Positions 54,296-63,238 of a stretch of 64,000 nucleotides of DNA are shown one piece after another. The position numbers and the translations under genes were made by a program. The DNA is taken from the NCBI GenBank assembly GCA_947629865.1, contig CANRFJ010000006.1:62001-126000 (forward strand), in the 5' to 3' direction. The DNA is from an uncultured Lachnospiraceae bacterium (GTDB lineage Bacteria; Bacillota; Clostridia; Lachnospirales; Lachnospiraceae). The notes under the pieces are model-generated. The model was not told the DNA's origin and did not search any database. It was given only the letters and a program-made list of their open reading frames with translations. Every line of letters begins with the position of its first letter. Position 1 is the stretch's first letter.

Positions 54296-55380
54296 CGCCG
54301 TCCCGCCTTCCTCTCCGCGGGGCCCGTCTTTCTCTCCGCGGGGACTGTCCTTCTCGCTGCGGGTTTTCTGCTCTCGCGGTATTTTTCCCTCGCCTCGAAT
54401 TTCTCGTAGGCGTGGACGATCTTCTGCACCAGCGGGTGGCGCACCACGTCCTTATTCGTCAACTGGCTGAAACCAATCTCCTCCACGTCCTTCAGGACTG
54501 AGACCGCCTGCTCCAGGCCGGATTCCGCCTGGAAGGGCAGATCCTTCTGGGACAAATCTCCGGTAATCACGACCTTCGAGCCAAAACCAATCCTTGTCAG
54601 AAACATCTTCATCTGGGCGGGCGTAGTATTCTGCGCCTCGTCCAGAATGATAAAGGCGTTGTCCAGCGTGCGCCCCCGCATGTAGGCGAGCGGCGCCACC
54701 TCGATCAGTCCTCTCTCGGAATTTTTCTGGAAGGAGTCCGCCCCCATAATCTGATGCAGAGCGTCGTAGAGCGGCCTCAGATAGGGATCGATCTTGCTCT
54801 GCAGATCTCCCGGAAGAAAGCCCAGGTTCTCCCCCGCCTCAATGGCCGGACGGGTGAGGATTATCTTGCCCACCTCGTCGCTCTTAAAGGCCTGTATCGC
54901 CATGGCCATGGCGAGATATGTCTTGCCGGTACCCGCGGGCCCTATGCCGAAAACCATCATCTTTTCCTGTATCTGCCTCACATACCGCTGCTGCCCAAGC
55001 GTCTTTGGCTTGATCGGCTTGCCCTGAACCGTATATCCAATCAGTTCCCTGTCTATATCTGCCAGAGACACCTCCGAGTGCTCTGTCGTCAGGGACAGCA
55101 GATAATCCACATTCTGCTCAGTAATCGTATTGCCCCGATCCGACAGGGTAATCAGTTCCCTGAACACATGCTCCGCCGCCCGAATATTGGCCTCGCTCCC
55201 AAGGAGTTTTACGGAGCCGTCACGCAGGATCACATGTACTCCAAGAGTCTTCTCTATTTTTTTCACATGGCAGTCCAGCCCGCCAAAGATATTCCTCTCG
55301 TGCTCCACCGGTATGTCGAGAAGAATTTCCTCACTATCACTCTCACTCTGTCTTTCCATCTGACTTTGATACTGTATCAT
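54292..55380 (-). CDS. phoH: PhoH-like ATPase
   Basis: 362 residues. N-terminal KH-like region (about 20-100), P-loop GIGPAGTGKT (146-155) and Walker B FIILDEAQN. The basic tail repeats PAERKTG/PAERKAG. PhoH-YbeY pairing suggests RNA metabolism. The start overlaps yqfD by 38 bp; no strong ribosome site is seen at the ATG, so translation may be coupled to yqfD. Confidence 0.94.
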   Translation of the reverse strand: MIQYQSQMERQSESDSEEILLDIPVEHERNIFGGLDCHVKKIEKTLGVHVILRDGSVKLLGSEANIRAAEHVFRELITLSDRGNTITEQNVDYLLSLTTEHSEVSLADIDRELIGYTVQGKPIKPKTLGQQRYVRQIQEKMMVFGIGPAGTGKTYLAMAMAIQAFKSDEVGKIILTRPAIEAGENLGFLPGDLQSKIDPYLRPLYDALHQIMGADSFQKNSERGLIEVAPLAYMRGRTLDNAFIILDEAQNTTPAQMKMFLTRIGFGSKVVITGDLSQKDLPFQAESGLEQAVSVLKDVEEIGFSQLTNKDVVRHPLVQKIVHAYEKFEAREKYRESRKPAARRTVPAERKTGPAERKAGRR

Positions 55381-56587
55381 TTTTCACTTCGCTTTCCTTT
55401 TTCGTCACCGGCCTGGTTCCCATGCTCCGGCACAGAAAAGAGATTTTCCCACGGAGCAGCCATGTGTCTTTGTCCTTCCGGCAGAGAGCCGCTGAATGTG
55501 CCACCAATTCCATCTTATCCCTCGTGAGGGAAGCCAGCATCTTCTGATAACGACGCATCGCGGTCTCCTTTAACTGCTCCCCTGTATAGACGGCTTTCCT
55601 CAGCCGATACTCTCGGTATTCCCGCCGGACTGCCCTGACCGGAACAGACAGCGGGTGGATCACACGATCCGCACATACTGTACTGATTATATCATACTTA
55701 CAGGATTTATCCAACTGTTTCAATGGATTTTTTATGGAAAAGGAGCGGCCGCCCACTTCTAACTCATAGCGGTACAGTCTGCGCCCCGTATATTCCTTCT
55801 TCTGATAACTAAGCGGGATCTCCTCCGAAAATTCCTTCTCCACGAGCAGAGTCACCTCTCCCTTGGCCGCCACGGTCATCTTCTCTGTCACCTGGTCGCT
55901 GTCATCTGTCACCGGAACCACGCCGCTGATTAAGACGGCCCCTTTTTTCACCCTCTGCCCCCTCTTTACGCGGGCCGTTCCCCTGTTTACCATGATGTCC
56001 TGCACCACGCCGTCATAGCGGGCCGTGAGATGCTCCGGCGCCGCCTCCTTTTCATGAACAACCGTCTTTTTGCCCTCCTTGATGGAGATTTTCAACACGC
56101 TGCCCATCTCCTCCGCCGATACCCAGCTGATGTCCGGATAGATCTCACGGAGTTTCTTCTCAATGGCGTCGCAGTCCAGACGGCTCCGCTTCATGCCCGG
56201 ATAGACCTGCATTTCCTCCACCGTCTTTTCCAGCGTCTCCCTGGAATAGGCGCTCTGTCCGTTATAGGTGATCTCCCACACAAACGAGGACAAAAATTGC
56301 AGGAGCGCGAGAAACAAAAGAAAACCGGAGTAAAACGTCCAGTTTCTTTTCATGCCGATCCAGAGAAAGGGAAGTCCCTTCTTGCGCAAAAGATGCGGCC
56401 TCACGCGGGTTTTCCCTGCCAGAGGAACCAGTTTTTTATACTCTCCGGCATATATATGAAAGTATACCGCTTCTTCCCGTCGGATATTCCACATCTGTAT
56501 ATTGTGATGTCTGCACATATTCATAAAGCGTTCTATTGAACCGTCTTCCGTCCGGCAGACCACATATCCCCTAAGCCACTTCAGCAC
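55343..56587 (-). CDS. yqfD: Sporulation protein YqfD
   Basis: 414 residues. A membrane helix at about 95-115 divides a short inner region from a large outer part with EITYNGQSAYSRETLEKTV and SWVSAEEMGSVLKISIKEG, the YqfD pattern. The family is needed for spore formation. It follows yqfC by 9 bp and overlaps phoH, the conserved order. Confidence 0.92.
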   Translation of the reverse strand: MLKWLRGYVVCRTEDGSIERFMNMCRHHNIQMWNIRREEAVYFHIYAGEYKKLVPLAGKTRVRPHLLRKKGLPFLWIGMKRNWTFYSGFLLFLALLQFLSSFVWEITYNGQSAYSRETLEKTVEEMQVYPGMKRSRLDCDAIEKKLREIYPDISWVSAEEMGSVLKISIKEGKKTVVHEKEAAPEHLTARYDGVVQDIMVNRGTARVKRGQRVKKGAVLISGVVPVTDDSDQVTEKMTVAAKGEVTLLVEKEFSEEIPLSYQKKEYTGRRLYRYELEVGGRSFSIKNPLKQLDKSCKYDIISTVCADRVIHPLSVPVRAVRREYREYRLRKAVYTGEQLKETAMRRYQKMLASLTRDKMELVAHSAALCRKDKDTWLLRGKISFLCRSMGTRPVTKKESEVKNDTVSKSDGKTE

Positions 56588-56596
56588 AATTCCCCC

Positions 56597-56854
56597 TTAC
56601 GTCTGAATATAATGTACCATCTGAATGTTTCCCCGTATCTTGCAGTCTTCCGGAGTAAAGCGGTCAATCTCCAGATGTTCCCCCTCGATCTGCAGCTTCA
56701 CATGTCTTCCCTGTAATTTGATCTGGCTGGGGGAATATTCTATGATGGACTTGTAATTTTCCACCAGCGCGCTCTGGTTTCCGTACACATTGACAATGGT
56801 AGCGCCCTCCAGGATATCCGGCGGCAGTTCCAGCTTCTCCGAAATTTTTTTCAT
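56597..56854 (-). CDS. yqfC: Sporulation protein YqfC
   Basis: 85 residues with a YabP/YqfC pattern (GNQSALVENYKSIIEYSPSQ, LEIDRFTPEDCKIRG). YqfC is needed for sporulation and pairs with YqfD. In Bacillus the pair is expressed in the mother cell; here a CATAGAAT motif about 45-50 nt upstream is reminiscent of a sigma-E -10 box but is weak. Only GGGG precedes the ATG. Confidence 0.9.
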   Translation of the reverse strand: MKKISEKLELPPDILEGATIVNVYGNQSALVENYKSIIEYSPSQIKLQGRHVKLQIEGEHLEIDRFTPEDCKIRGNIQMVHYIQT

Positions 56855-56941
56855 AAAAAATGCCCCAAAGGTGGTTTCTGTTATTCTATGCGGGCGCCCG
56901 TAAAATGTTCCGGTTAAAATCCTGCCCCATGCAAAAGAAGA

Positions 56942-56972
56942 AGCCCGCTTCCATAATATATGAAAGCGGGCT
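56942..56972 (-). terminator. Terminator of rpsU
   Basis: Stem AGCCCGCTT/AAGCGGGCT extended by four pairs beyond one mismatch, 15 bp after the rpsU stop, followed by UCUUCUUUU on the minus strand. Confidence 0.75.
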
Positions 56973-56987
56973 CCTTCCTATGTGCTA

Positions 56988-57164
56988 TTATTTGTATTTT
57001 CTTTTACGAGCTGCTTCAGACTTCTTTTTACGTCTTACGCTTGGTTTTTCATAATGCTCTCTCTTGCGAATCTCCTGCTGAATACCTGCCTTTGCGCAGT
57101 TTCTTTTGAAACGACGCAATGCACTATCCAGTGATTCGTTTTCTTTGACTGTTACACTAGACAT
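56988..57164 (-). CDS. rpsU: Ribosomal protein S21
   Basis: 58 residues from the ATG at 57164 with AGGTG upstream; a longer frame to 57233 reads the leader. [19 protein letters not shown] and the basic tail [13 protein letters not shown] are S21. It helps 30S base pairing with mRNA. It stands alone with its own promoter and terminator, away from dnaG-rpoD. Confidence 0.97.
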   Translation of the reverse strand: MSSVTVKENESLDSALRRFKRNCAKAGIQQEIRKREHYEKPSVRRKKKSEAARKRKYK

Positions 57165-57241
57165 TGTATCACACCTAACCTCCCTCCAGTTGTAGATTGT
57201 GCTCAATACAACTGATTGGGTATTTTTTTGCACTAAAGTAA

Positions 57242-57269
57242 ATTATACCATATTTTTTCCATTCGTCAA
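57242..57269 (-). promoter_or_regulatory. Promoter for rpsU
   Basis: Minus strand TTGACG (57264-57269), a 16-bp spacer and TATAAT (57242-57247); the leader is about 70 nt. Confidence 0.75.
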
Positions 57270-57290
57270 CTATTTTCGCGATTTTGTTAA

Positions 57291-57335
57291 AACAAAATTT
57301 TTTGGCAACAAAATTTTTGGTAACAAAATTTTACT
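57291..57335. repeat. Three short AACAAAATTTT tandem repeats
   Basis: Units of 16, 15 and 14 bp beginning AACAAAATTTT, the last reaching into the LD-carboxypeptidase stop codon. ATTTTGTT at 57281-57288 makes an 8-bp dyad with the first unit. May act as an A+T-rich terminator for the upstream gene. Confidence 0.7.
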
Positions 57336-58359
57336 CCATTTCCATCGCGATGCTAAGTTCGTTCCCCCTGCGCCTCACCGTAGCGCGGGAACCGCACACA
57401 AGCGGCATCATCGGCGGCAGATGTCCGATGTCCAGATCCATCAGTATCGGCGCCTGAAATTCCCCAAGCACTCCGGTCACTGCCTCGTACTGGGAAAGCC
57501 CCATCATCGGCTCGTCAAAGTGAGCCGGACGTCCAATCAAAAAACCGCGCGCATAGCGAAACCACCCCGCCTCTTTTAACTTCCACAGAGTGCGGCGGAT
57601 ATCCATGACGTTTAAGTCGCAGGCCTCCAGAAACCAGATAATGCCGTCCTTTTTATATTTTTGGGCAAAATCCGCCACCCGGTCATATCTGGTGCCGGCC
57701 AGCTGGGAAAGACAGTCCAGGCAGCCTCCCACCAGCCGTCCCCGAAACTCCATCTCCTCCTCTCCTTCCGGAAAGGCGCGGAGACGGAACGGCTCCGTCA
57801 CATGATAGGGCTCCAGCGGGTGCTCCTCATCTTTTACGGATTCCCTTTCCCACATGGGATAATTGTGCATCTCCGTTTTTTCCCCGCGGAGCAGATCAAA
57901 GGCGTCGGCAATCGCCGGATGCCATGGCTCCATGCCAAAGGCGGCCGCACAGGGCGCGTACAGGGAGGCCGTGTCAGCCAGCGTCGTGAGCAGGAACGTG
58001 AGATTCGTATTGTCTGAATATCCCATAAACCATTTTGGCGGCGCTCCCGCCAGCTCAGCAAAATCTATATACTCCAGTATCTCGCACATCAGCTCTCCGC
58101 CGCCGCAGGAGATCAGACAGTCCACCGCCGGATTGCGATACATCTGCATCCACTCCCGCGCGCACCTGGGAGGCGTATTGCTGATGCCGATGCCACAGTC
58201 CGCATAGCAGTTTTCCCCCAGAGAAACGGAATATCCCATGGCTTTGAATTTTTCCAGCGCATGGGAAAAAGCAGTTTTATATGGTTCTGTCGCACAGCCG
58301 AAAGATGGCGCCACAAAACCAATGGCGCCACCCGGCCGGATAAATTCCGGAAATCTCAT
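57331..58359 (-). CDS. LD-carboxypeptidase, peptidase S66 family
   Basis: 342 residues from the ATG at 58359 with AGAGGA upstream. Ser-His-Glu pattern of S66: WFMGYSDNTN (Ser), WFLEAC (Glu) and DIGHLPPMMP (His). It has no signal peptide, as in cytosolic LdcA enzymes that recycle muropeptides; some S66 members are instead microcin-C immunity proteins (MccF). The order of motifs fits either; no microcin genes are nearby. Confidence 0.92.
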   Translation of the reverse strand: MRFPEFIRPGGAIGFVAPSFGCATEPYKTAFSHALEKFKAMGYSVSLGENCYADCGIGISNTPPRCAREWMQMYRNPAVDCLISCGGGELMCEILEYIDFAELAGAPPKWFMGYSDNTNLTFLLTTLADTASLYAPCAAAFGMEPWHPAIADAFDLLRGEKTEMHNYPMWERESVKDEEHPLEPYHVTEPFRLRAFPEGEEEMEFRGRLVGGCLDCLSQLAGTRYDRVADFAQKYKKDGIIWFLEACDLNVMDIRRTLWKLKEAGWFRYARGFLIGRPAHFDEPMMGLSQYEAVTGVLGEFQAPILMDLDIGHLPPMMPLVCGSRATVRRRGNELSIAMEME

Positions 58360-58374
58360 TGTTCCTCTCATTCT

Positions 58375-58545
58375 GCCGCTTAAGCGGCTATTTTAATCCT
58401 CATTCCGGAGCGTTTTCGCGACGGGGCGACGCGAATCTCAAATTCGCGTCTGCCATCAGGGGAATTTGTGAGCGCTCCAAAGAACTAAAGTTCTTCTCAC
58501 AAATTCCCGTGTGAAAAATCAGCACATCAGTGTGATTTTTCACAC
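58375..58545. repeat. Cluster of perfect palindromes (possible dispersed intergenic element)
   Basis: In the 198-bp gap between the chemoreceptor and LD-carboxypeptidase genes: a 14-bp palindrome (58375-58388); 9-bp arms around a 5-nt loop (58428-58450); 13-bp arms at 58460-58472 and 58496-58508 enclosing a nested 7-bp dyad (58480-58495); and 13-bp arms at 58509-58521 and 58533-58545. The last three structures are almost contiguous. Confidence 0.85.
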
Positions 58546-58557
58546 TAATCCTCCGCA

Positions 58558-60276
58558 TTATAACTTGAAAAATTTCATGTTGTTCTCTAAGTCGCGTGCC
58601 ATGTTCTTCAGTTCGTCCGCCCTGTCTGCCAGGTGCGTCATGGCGGAATTCAATTCCTGCACAGAAGACATCGTCTGCTCTGTGGAGGCCGCATTTTCCT
58701 CCGATACAGCCGAGAGGTTCTGGATCGCGTCCGTGACAACCACTCTGGCCCGGTCGCACGCCTGGGAATCCTGGTTGATAATATCCACTTCCTCGCGGGA
58801 GGACTGGATCCCCGCGCTTACACCCTCGAATTTCATCTGGGTTTCCTGCAGTTTTTCCTGCTGGTTCTGGATAATCTCCTGCATCTGGTTCATGGCCTCT
58901 ACCGTGTTCTTGGACTCTCTCGCCAGATTGTGGATTACTTCGGCAATCGATGCCGCGGAGCTGTTGGACTCCTCCGCCAGTTTCTGAATCTCCGATGCCA
59001 CAACCGCAAATCCCTTTCCTGCTTCTCCCGCTCTCGCCGCCTCAATGCTGGCATTGAGCGACAACAGGTTCGTCTCCTCGGCAATAGAGGAAATCAGCGA
59101 TACGGCGTCCTGTATCTGCATAACGGAATCGTCTGTGAGTTTGACCTGGCGCTCAATGCGCTCCACCGCCTCAATCGTCTGCTCGCTGGATTCTCCCAGT
59201 TCGGCGATGATACGCTCCGCCTCATTCTTGGCCGCCTCCATAGTCTCGGAGGTATTGTGGAGCGTCACGACCTTATCCACAATTTTCTGAATGGAATCGC
59301 CCATCTCACTCACATTGATCGTGGCATGTTCCGTATCCTGCGCCTGTGATATGATGCCGCGGGAGACTCCGTCCACAGTGCGGCTCACTTCCTCTGCCGT
59401 CACATTGGTACTGTCCGCCAGTTCCTGAAGTTCCTTTCCGGACGAAGACAGAACGTCCGCCGAGTGTTTTATGCTTCCAAGCGTGCTGCGCAGCTGGTTC
59501 AGAAGCTCCTGCAGGGACGTACACATAACTCCCAGCTCATCGCTGCGGCTGAGCAGTTTCGGATCGACGGAGACAGACAGATCGCCCTCGGACAATTTGC
59601 CCAGCATCCCCTCAGCCAGACGGACTGCCTTGCCGATTCTTCCGGATACCAGGAGGGAAATCACGGCCACGAGCACAAGCAGCACAAAGGATATCCCCAA
59701 TATTCCCAGCGTCTTCCGTGAGATAGTAGCGTCTATGTCTTCACTCGGCTTTCCGGCGAAGAACATACCCACAACTGCTCCGTCCGAATTCTTCATCGGA
59801 ATATAATAAGCATAGTAATTTTTTCCATTGATTTCCAGACTGTCGGAGGAAAACTCCTCGCCGCTGTCCACTACCTTCTGCACTACCGAGGCAGAGGCCT
59901 GTGTGCCCAGAATCTTTTCGCCGGTCGAGGCGTCCAAAAGAGAAGTGGCGCGTCGGGTATCTCCGTAAAAGAGAGTGACTTCCGTATCGGAATCCTTCGC
60001 AAAGGCATCGATCATGGTCTCATTCTGCGTGACGTTGTAGGAGCCTTTCATCAGATCGTCGCCCTGCATCACATAGTCGCCCGAATCCACCGCCGCATAA
60101 GCTGCGTCGAGACTGTGGCAGACGTCCTCCAGCGCCAGCAGCGACTCCTGCTTCATGCTGCCCTTCAGCGAATTCACCGAGTACAGCGTGAGAATAACCG
60201 TGAGAATCAGCAGGGGGATCAGCGTCAGCCCAAAGATCTCCCATTTCAGTGATAACTTTACTTTCTTGTTCTGCAT
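58558..60276 (-). CDS. Methyl-accepting chemotaxis protein
   Basis: 572 residues from the ATG at 60276, preceded by GGAGG. N-terminal membrane helix (about 12-34), an outer Cache-type sensor domain (about 40-180), a second helix (about 187-207), a HAMP domain, then the cytoplasmic signalling coiled coil with the hairpin tip [22 protein letters not shown] (first part) and [20 protein letters not shown]. It would report an external ligand to CheA. No other che or flagellar gene is in the window. It follows rlmH by 49 bp. Confidence 0.93.
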   Translation of the reverse strand: MQNKKVKLSLKWEIFGLTLIPLLILTVILTLYSVNSLKGSMKQESLLALEDVCHSLDAAYAAVDSGDYVMQGDDLMKGSYNVTQNETMIDAFAKDSDTEVTLFYGDTRRATSLLDASTGEKILGTQASASVVQKVVDSGEEFSSDSLEINGKNYYAYYIPMKNSDGAVVGMFFAGKPSEDIDATISRKTLGILGISFVLLVLVAVISLLVSGRIGKAVRLAEGMLGKLSEGDLSVSVDPKLLSRSDELGVMCTSLQELLNQLRSTLGSIKHSADVLSSSGKELQELADSTNVTAEEVSRTVDGVSRGIISQAQDTEHATINVSEMGDSIQKIVDKVVTLHNTSETMEAAKNEAERIIAELGESSEQTIEAVERIERQVKLTDDSVMQIQDAVSLISSIAEETNLLSLNASIEAARAGEAGKGFAVVASEIQKLAEESNSSAASIAEVIHNLARESKNTVEAMNQMQEIIQNQQEKLQETQMKFEGVSAGIQSSREEVDIINQDSQACDRARVVVTDAIQNLSAVSEENAASTEQTMSSVQELNSAMTHLADRADELKNMARDLENNMKFFKL

Positions 60277-60325
60277 AAAGTATATTCCTCCTTTATGTAT
60301 ATCTCTCATTAAAACTCCTGCGTAA

Positions 60326-60805
60326 TTATTTGTGGTATGGCTCGCCGTTCTGAATCCGGCAGGCCCGGTATACCTGCTCCAGAAGGATCACCCTCATCAG
60401 CGCGTGGGGAAATGTCAGCCTGGAAAAACTGACCGACTCCGTCGCACGCCTCAGCACTGTGTCGTGAAGTCCCAGTGAACCTCCTATAATAAATGCTATA
60501 TGGCTGTGCCCCTGTACCATCTTGTCTGCAAGATGTCCGGCAAAAGCCACTGAATCATACTCTTTTCCGCGCAAATCCAGGGCGATGACATACATTTCCT
60601 CCCGGATATGCCTCAGAAGACGCTCTCCCTCTCTGCTGCGGATCTGCTCCTGCAGCGCTTCCGGAGCGCGCTCCGGCGCCTTCTCGTCCGGCACCTCCAC
60701 AATGTTTACCTTAGCGTAGCGCGACAGGCGCTTTTCGTATTCCCTCACCGCCTCGGCATAAAATTTTTCCCTGAGTTTTCCCACGCAGAGAACCGTATAC
60801 CTCAT
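60326..60805 (-). CDS. rlmH: 23S rRNA pseudouridine1915-N3 methyltransferase
   Basis: 159 residues, the normal length. [25 protein letters not shown] (SAM knot region) and the C-terminal block [21 protein letters not shown] are diagnostic. AAAGGA precedes the ATG. Its first 95 bases overlap the end of the phosphatase gene in another frame. Confidence 0.97.
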   Translation of the reverse strand: MRYTVLCVGKLREKFYAEAVREYEKRLSRYAKVNIVEVPDEKAPERAPEALQEQIRSREGERLLRHIREEMYVIALDLRGKEYDSVAFAGHLADKMVQGHSHIAFIIGGSLGLHDTVLRRATESVSFSRLTFPHALMRVILLEQVYRACRIQNGEPYHK

Positions 60806-61379
60806 TCCTGTCCTTTCTCTTGCGGAATTTCGGCTTCTTTCCGTCCGGAATCTCGTATATGTAGAGAATACCGTTTTTTACCCTGTGAACCTCTTTTCCC
60901 ACAAATCCAAGCCGGAACAGTTCAAAAATAAGATTGAAAATCAAAAAACCATGGGAGACGATCAGCACATTGTCCTTTGACCAGTCGATCTGACGGACAA
61001 AACGCTGCACCCTGCGTCTTGTGTCCCTCACATTCTCCGGCTGGCTCCTGGAGCGGAAAAACCAGGCGAGACGCCCGAAAAAATGCCACACGGGAAAGGG
61101 CAGGCGAAGGCGCTCCGTATGGATAAAGGGCGCGTTGTCCACCTCTCTCAGCAGCCTGTCCACATAAATATTCCCGCTGTAGACCTCCCTGGCGGTAGCC
61201 ACTGCCCGCGGCAGATCGCTGCTGTAGCAGATATCCCAGTTAATCCCGTACATATTTACTTTATTTTTTATTACTCCGGCACGTTCATACTTCTCCGACC
61301 ACTCGCGGAATTCCCCGGACGTCATCATGTTCTTATGGGGACAGTTGACCTTAAAGTGCCGAACCAATCCTATTTTCAT
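60711..61379 (-). CDS. Histidine phosphatase family protein
   Basis: 222 residues. GLVRHFKVNCP carries the RH of the phosphoglycerate-mutase-like site; YSSDLPRAVATA, EVDNAPF and VLIVSHGFLI (second His) complete it. Phosphatase or mutase activity is likely; the substrate is unknown. The last ~30 residues overlap rlmH and are basic and low in family-like pattern, suggesting a late stop. A strong promoter (61429-61457) precedes it. Confidence 0.85.
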   Translation of the reverse strand: MKIGLVRHFKVNCPHKNMMTSGEFREWSEKYERAGVIKNKVNMYGINWDICYSSDLPRAVATAREVYSGNIYVDRLLREVDNAPFIHTERLRLPFPVWHFFGRLAWFFRSRSQPENVRDTRRRVQRFVRQIDWSKDNVLIVSHGFLIFNLIFELFRLGFVGKEVHRVKNGILYIYEIPDGKKPKFRKRKDRNEVYGSLRGKTQGKILCRGGEGIRKAPVALR

Positions 61380-61428
61380 TCTATATTCTGCCCTGTTCTC
61401 TTACTTTGTCTCATTTCCCATAATATAT

Positions 61429-61457
61429 AGTATACTTTAAAACTACCCCTATGACAA
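61429..61457 (-). promoter_or_regulatory. Promoter for phosphatase-rlmH
   Basis: Minus strand TTGTCA (61452-61457), a 17-bp spacer and TATACT (61429-61434), 50 bp before the phosphatase start. Confidence 0.7.
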
Positions 61458-61585
61458 GATATTTTTAATTTTTTTATTTTTAATTCTGACATATTTATGA
61501 CACAAATTGTTAATATAGTAATCATTGGAAAGTATAAACTTTCTACTCCCACCCTATTATACGCTTTGATACCTTTTGGTATCAG

Positions 61586-61616
61586 AAAAAACACCTCTTT
61601 CCCGGAGGTGTTTTTT
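61586..61616 (-). terminator. Terminator after the mazF-type gene
   Basis: 12-bp stem AAAAAACACCTC/GAGGTGTTTTTT with a 7-nt loop, 21 bp after the mazF stop; flanking A and U runs make it usable from both directions. The 258-bp A+T-rich gap (61380-61637) otherwise holds the phosphatase promoter, a second TATAAT (61556-61561) and two 6-bp dyads. Confidence 0.85.
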
Positions 61617-61637
61617 CTTGTTCTTTTTTTCCGATTC

Positions 61638-61985
61638 TTATGTATCCAGTGCAAGACTGACTCTCAGCGCCATATCAATCCGCGCCAGTACCAGTGCGTC
61701 CAGATGGCACACCTTCTCCCGCAGTCTCGATTTGTCAATAGTCCTCACCTGCTCCAGAAGAATCACCGAATCCTTTACGATTCCGTAAGAATCCGCCTCC
61801 AGCGCCACATGGGTGGGAAGTTTGGCCTTATTCATTCTGGAGGTTATCGCCGCACATATCACCGTAGGGCTGTAGCGGTTTCCCATATCGTTCTGTATAA
61901 TAAGAACCGGCCGCACGCCCCCCTGTTCGGAACCCACGACCGGCCTGAGATCTGCATAATAAATATCGCCTCGTCTGACTGTCAA
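61638..61985 (-). CDS. mazF: MazF/NdoA-type mRNA interferase toxin
   Basis: 115 residues from a TTG at 61985, 9 nt after AGGAG; this matches the length of Bacillus NdoA (116). [29 protein letters not shown] and [11 protein letters not shown] align without gaps, keeping Arg25 and Thr48 of the NdoA active site. It cuts mRNA at short motifs. Upstream, 113 bp separate it from alr; that gap has no room for the ~90-residue MazE/NdoAI antitoxin that lies between alr and ndoA in Bacillus. Confidence 0.94.
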   Translation of the reverse strand: MTVRRGDIYYADLRPVVGSEQGGVRPVLIIQNDMGNRYSPTVICAAITSRMNKAKLPTHVALEADSYGIVKDSVILLEQVRTIDKSRLREKVCHLDALVLARIDMALRVSLALDT

Positions 61986-62098
61986 TGCTGTACGCTCCTT
62001 CTTCCTTATTATGGAATTCCACACTACTTCTATTATTACCAGTATACGGGACAATATTCAGTATGGTATTAAATTTTGCAAAAGCGGGGGATTCTTTT

Positions 62099-63235
62099 TC
62101 AGAAATCCTCCTCCCCTATGTAGCGTCTCGGCACGCGCCCCGCCACGCCGCACACAAATTCATAGTTGAAGGAATGGGACAGCCCCGCGATCTCCTCCAC
62201 GGAAATCTGTTCCTCCCCGTCTCTCCCAAAGATAGTCACGACGTCTCCCGGAACGGAATCCGGAATCCCGCTTATATCAATCATAAACTGATCCATGCAC
62301 ACCCGCCCGAGAATCGGCGCTGACTTTCCGCGCACCAGTACCCGGCCACGACCGGACAGCGCCCGTTTCATGCCGTCCGCATAGCCCACCGGCACGGTGG
62401 CAATCCGCATCGGGCGGCTGGCAGTGAAGGTGCCCCCATAGCTGACGCTGGTTCCCGCCCCGATCTCACGGATCTGTGAGATTCTGCTTTTCCACTGCAT
62501 GGCCGGTATCAGGGAAAGTTCCCCCTTCGGCACATCTTCGGACGGATAGAGGCCGTAGGTAATGATACCGGCCCTCACCATGTCCAGACCGGCCTCCGGA
62601 AGGGACATAATGGCGGCGCTGTTGGCGATATGCTTTGTCGGTATGTCTATTCCCTCCGCCTCCAACTTTTCCGCAAATTCCATATACCGCCGGAACGGTT
62701 CCCTCGCCGGAAGCGTGCTGCCCTCGTCCGCCCTGGCAAAATGGGAAAAGAGCCCCCTTATGTCTATGTGGGGCAGCCCATGTATCCTCTTTACCACGCC
62801 GACGCTCTCGTCCACCGGCGCAAATCCGAGACGGCTCATGCCGGTGTCCAGTTTTATATGTACCTTTGCCCTTCCGCCGGACTGTGCGGCCGCCCGGTCG
62901 AGTTCTTCCGCCATCTCCCAATTGTATACTGTCTGGGATATGTCGTATTTTATCAGCTCCGGAAACCACTCGTGCCCCGTATAACCGAGAATCAGTATTT
63001 CCTTATCAATCCCCGCCTCCCGAAGTTCCAGCGCCTCCTCGATCATGGCCACCCCATAGGCGTCCACTAACGGCTCCAACGTCCTCGCCACGGGAACCGC
63101 GCCGTGTCCGTAGGCGTCTGCCTTCACCACTGCCATAATCCCCGTCTCCGGACGGAGCTTCCTCCGCACCTCGCGTATATTATGGCGGATAGCTTCCAGA
63201 TTTACTTCCGCATAGGTTCTGTCATATTCTCTCAT
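62099..63235 (-). CDS. alr: Alanine racemase
   Basis: 378 residues. MAVVKADAYGHG gives the PLP Lys38; the catalytic Tyr is in TSVSYGGTFTA near residue 265. It makes D-Ala for the wall. GGAGG precedes the ATG, three bases after the nnrD stop. The order nnrD-alr-mazF is typical of Firmicutes. Confidence 0.98.
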   Translation of the reverse strand: MREYDRTYAEVNLEAIRHNIREVRRKLRPETGIMAVVKADAYGHGAVPVARTLEPLVDAYGVAMIEEALELREAGIDKEILILGYTGHEWFPELIKYDISQTVYNWEMAEELDRAAAQSGGRAKVHIKLDTGMSRLGFAPVDESVGVVKRIHGLPHIDIRGLFSHFARADEGSTLPAREPFRRYMEFAEKLEAEGIDIPTKHIANSAAIMSLPEAGLDMVRAGIITYGLYPSEDVPKGELSLIPAMQWKSRISQIREIGAGTSVSYGGTFTASRPMRIATVPVGYADGMKRALSGRGRVLVRGKSAPILGRVCMDQFMIDISGIPDSVPGDVVTIFGRDGEEQISVEEIAGLSHSFNYEFVCGVAGRVPRRYIGEEDF

Positions 63236-63238
63236 TGT

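Noticed and set aside
58400-58759. 119-codon minus-strand frame over the palindromes
   Set aside because: Overlaps the chemoreceptor C-terminus in another frame and the palindromic element; not a credible protein.
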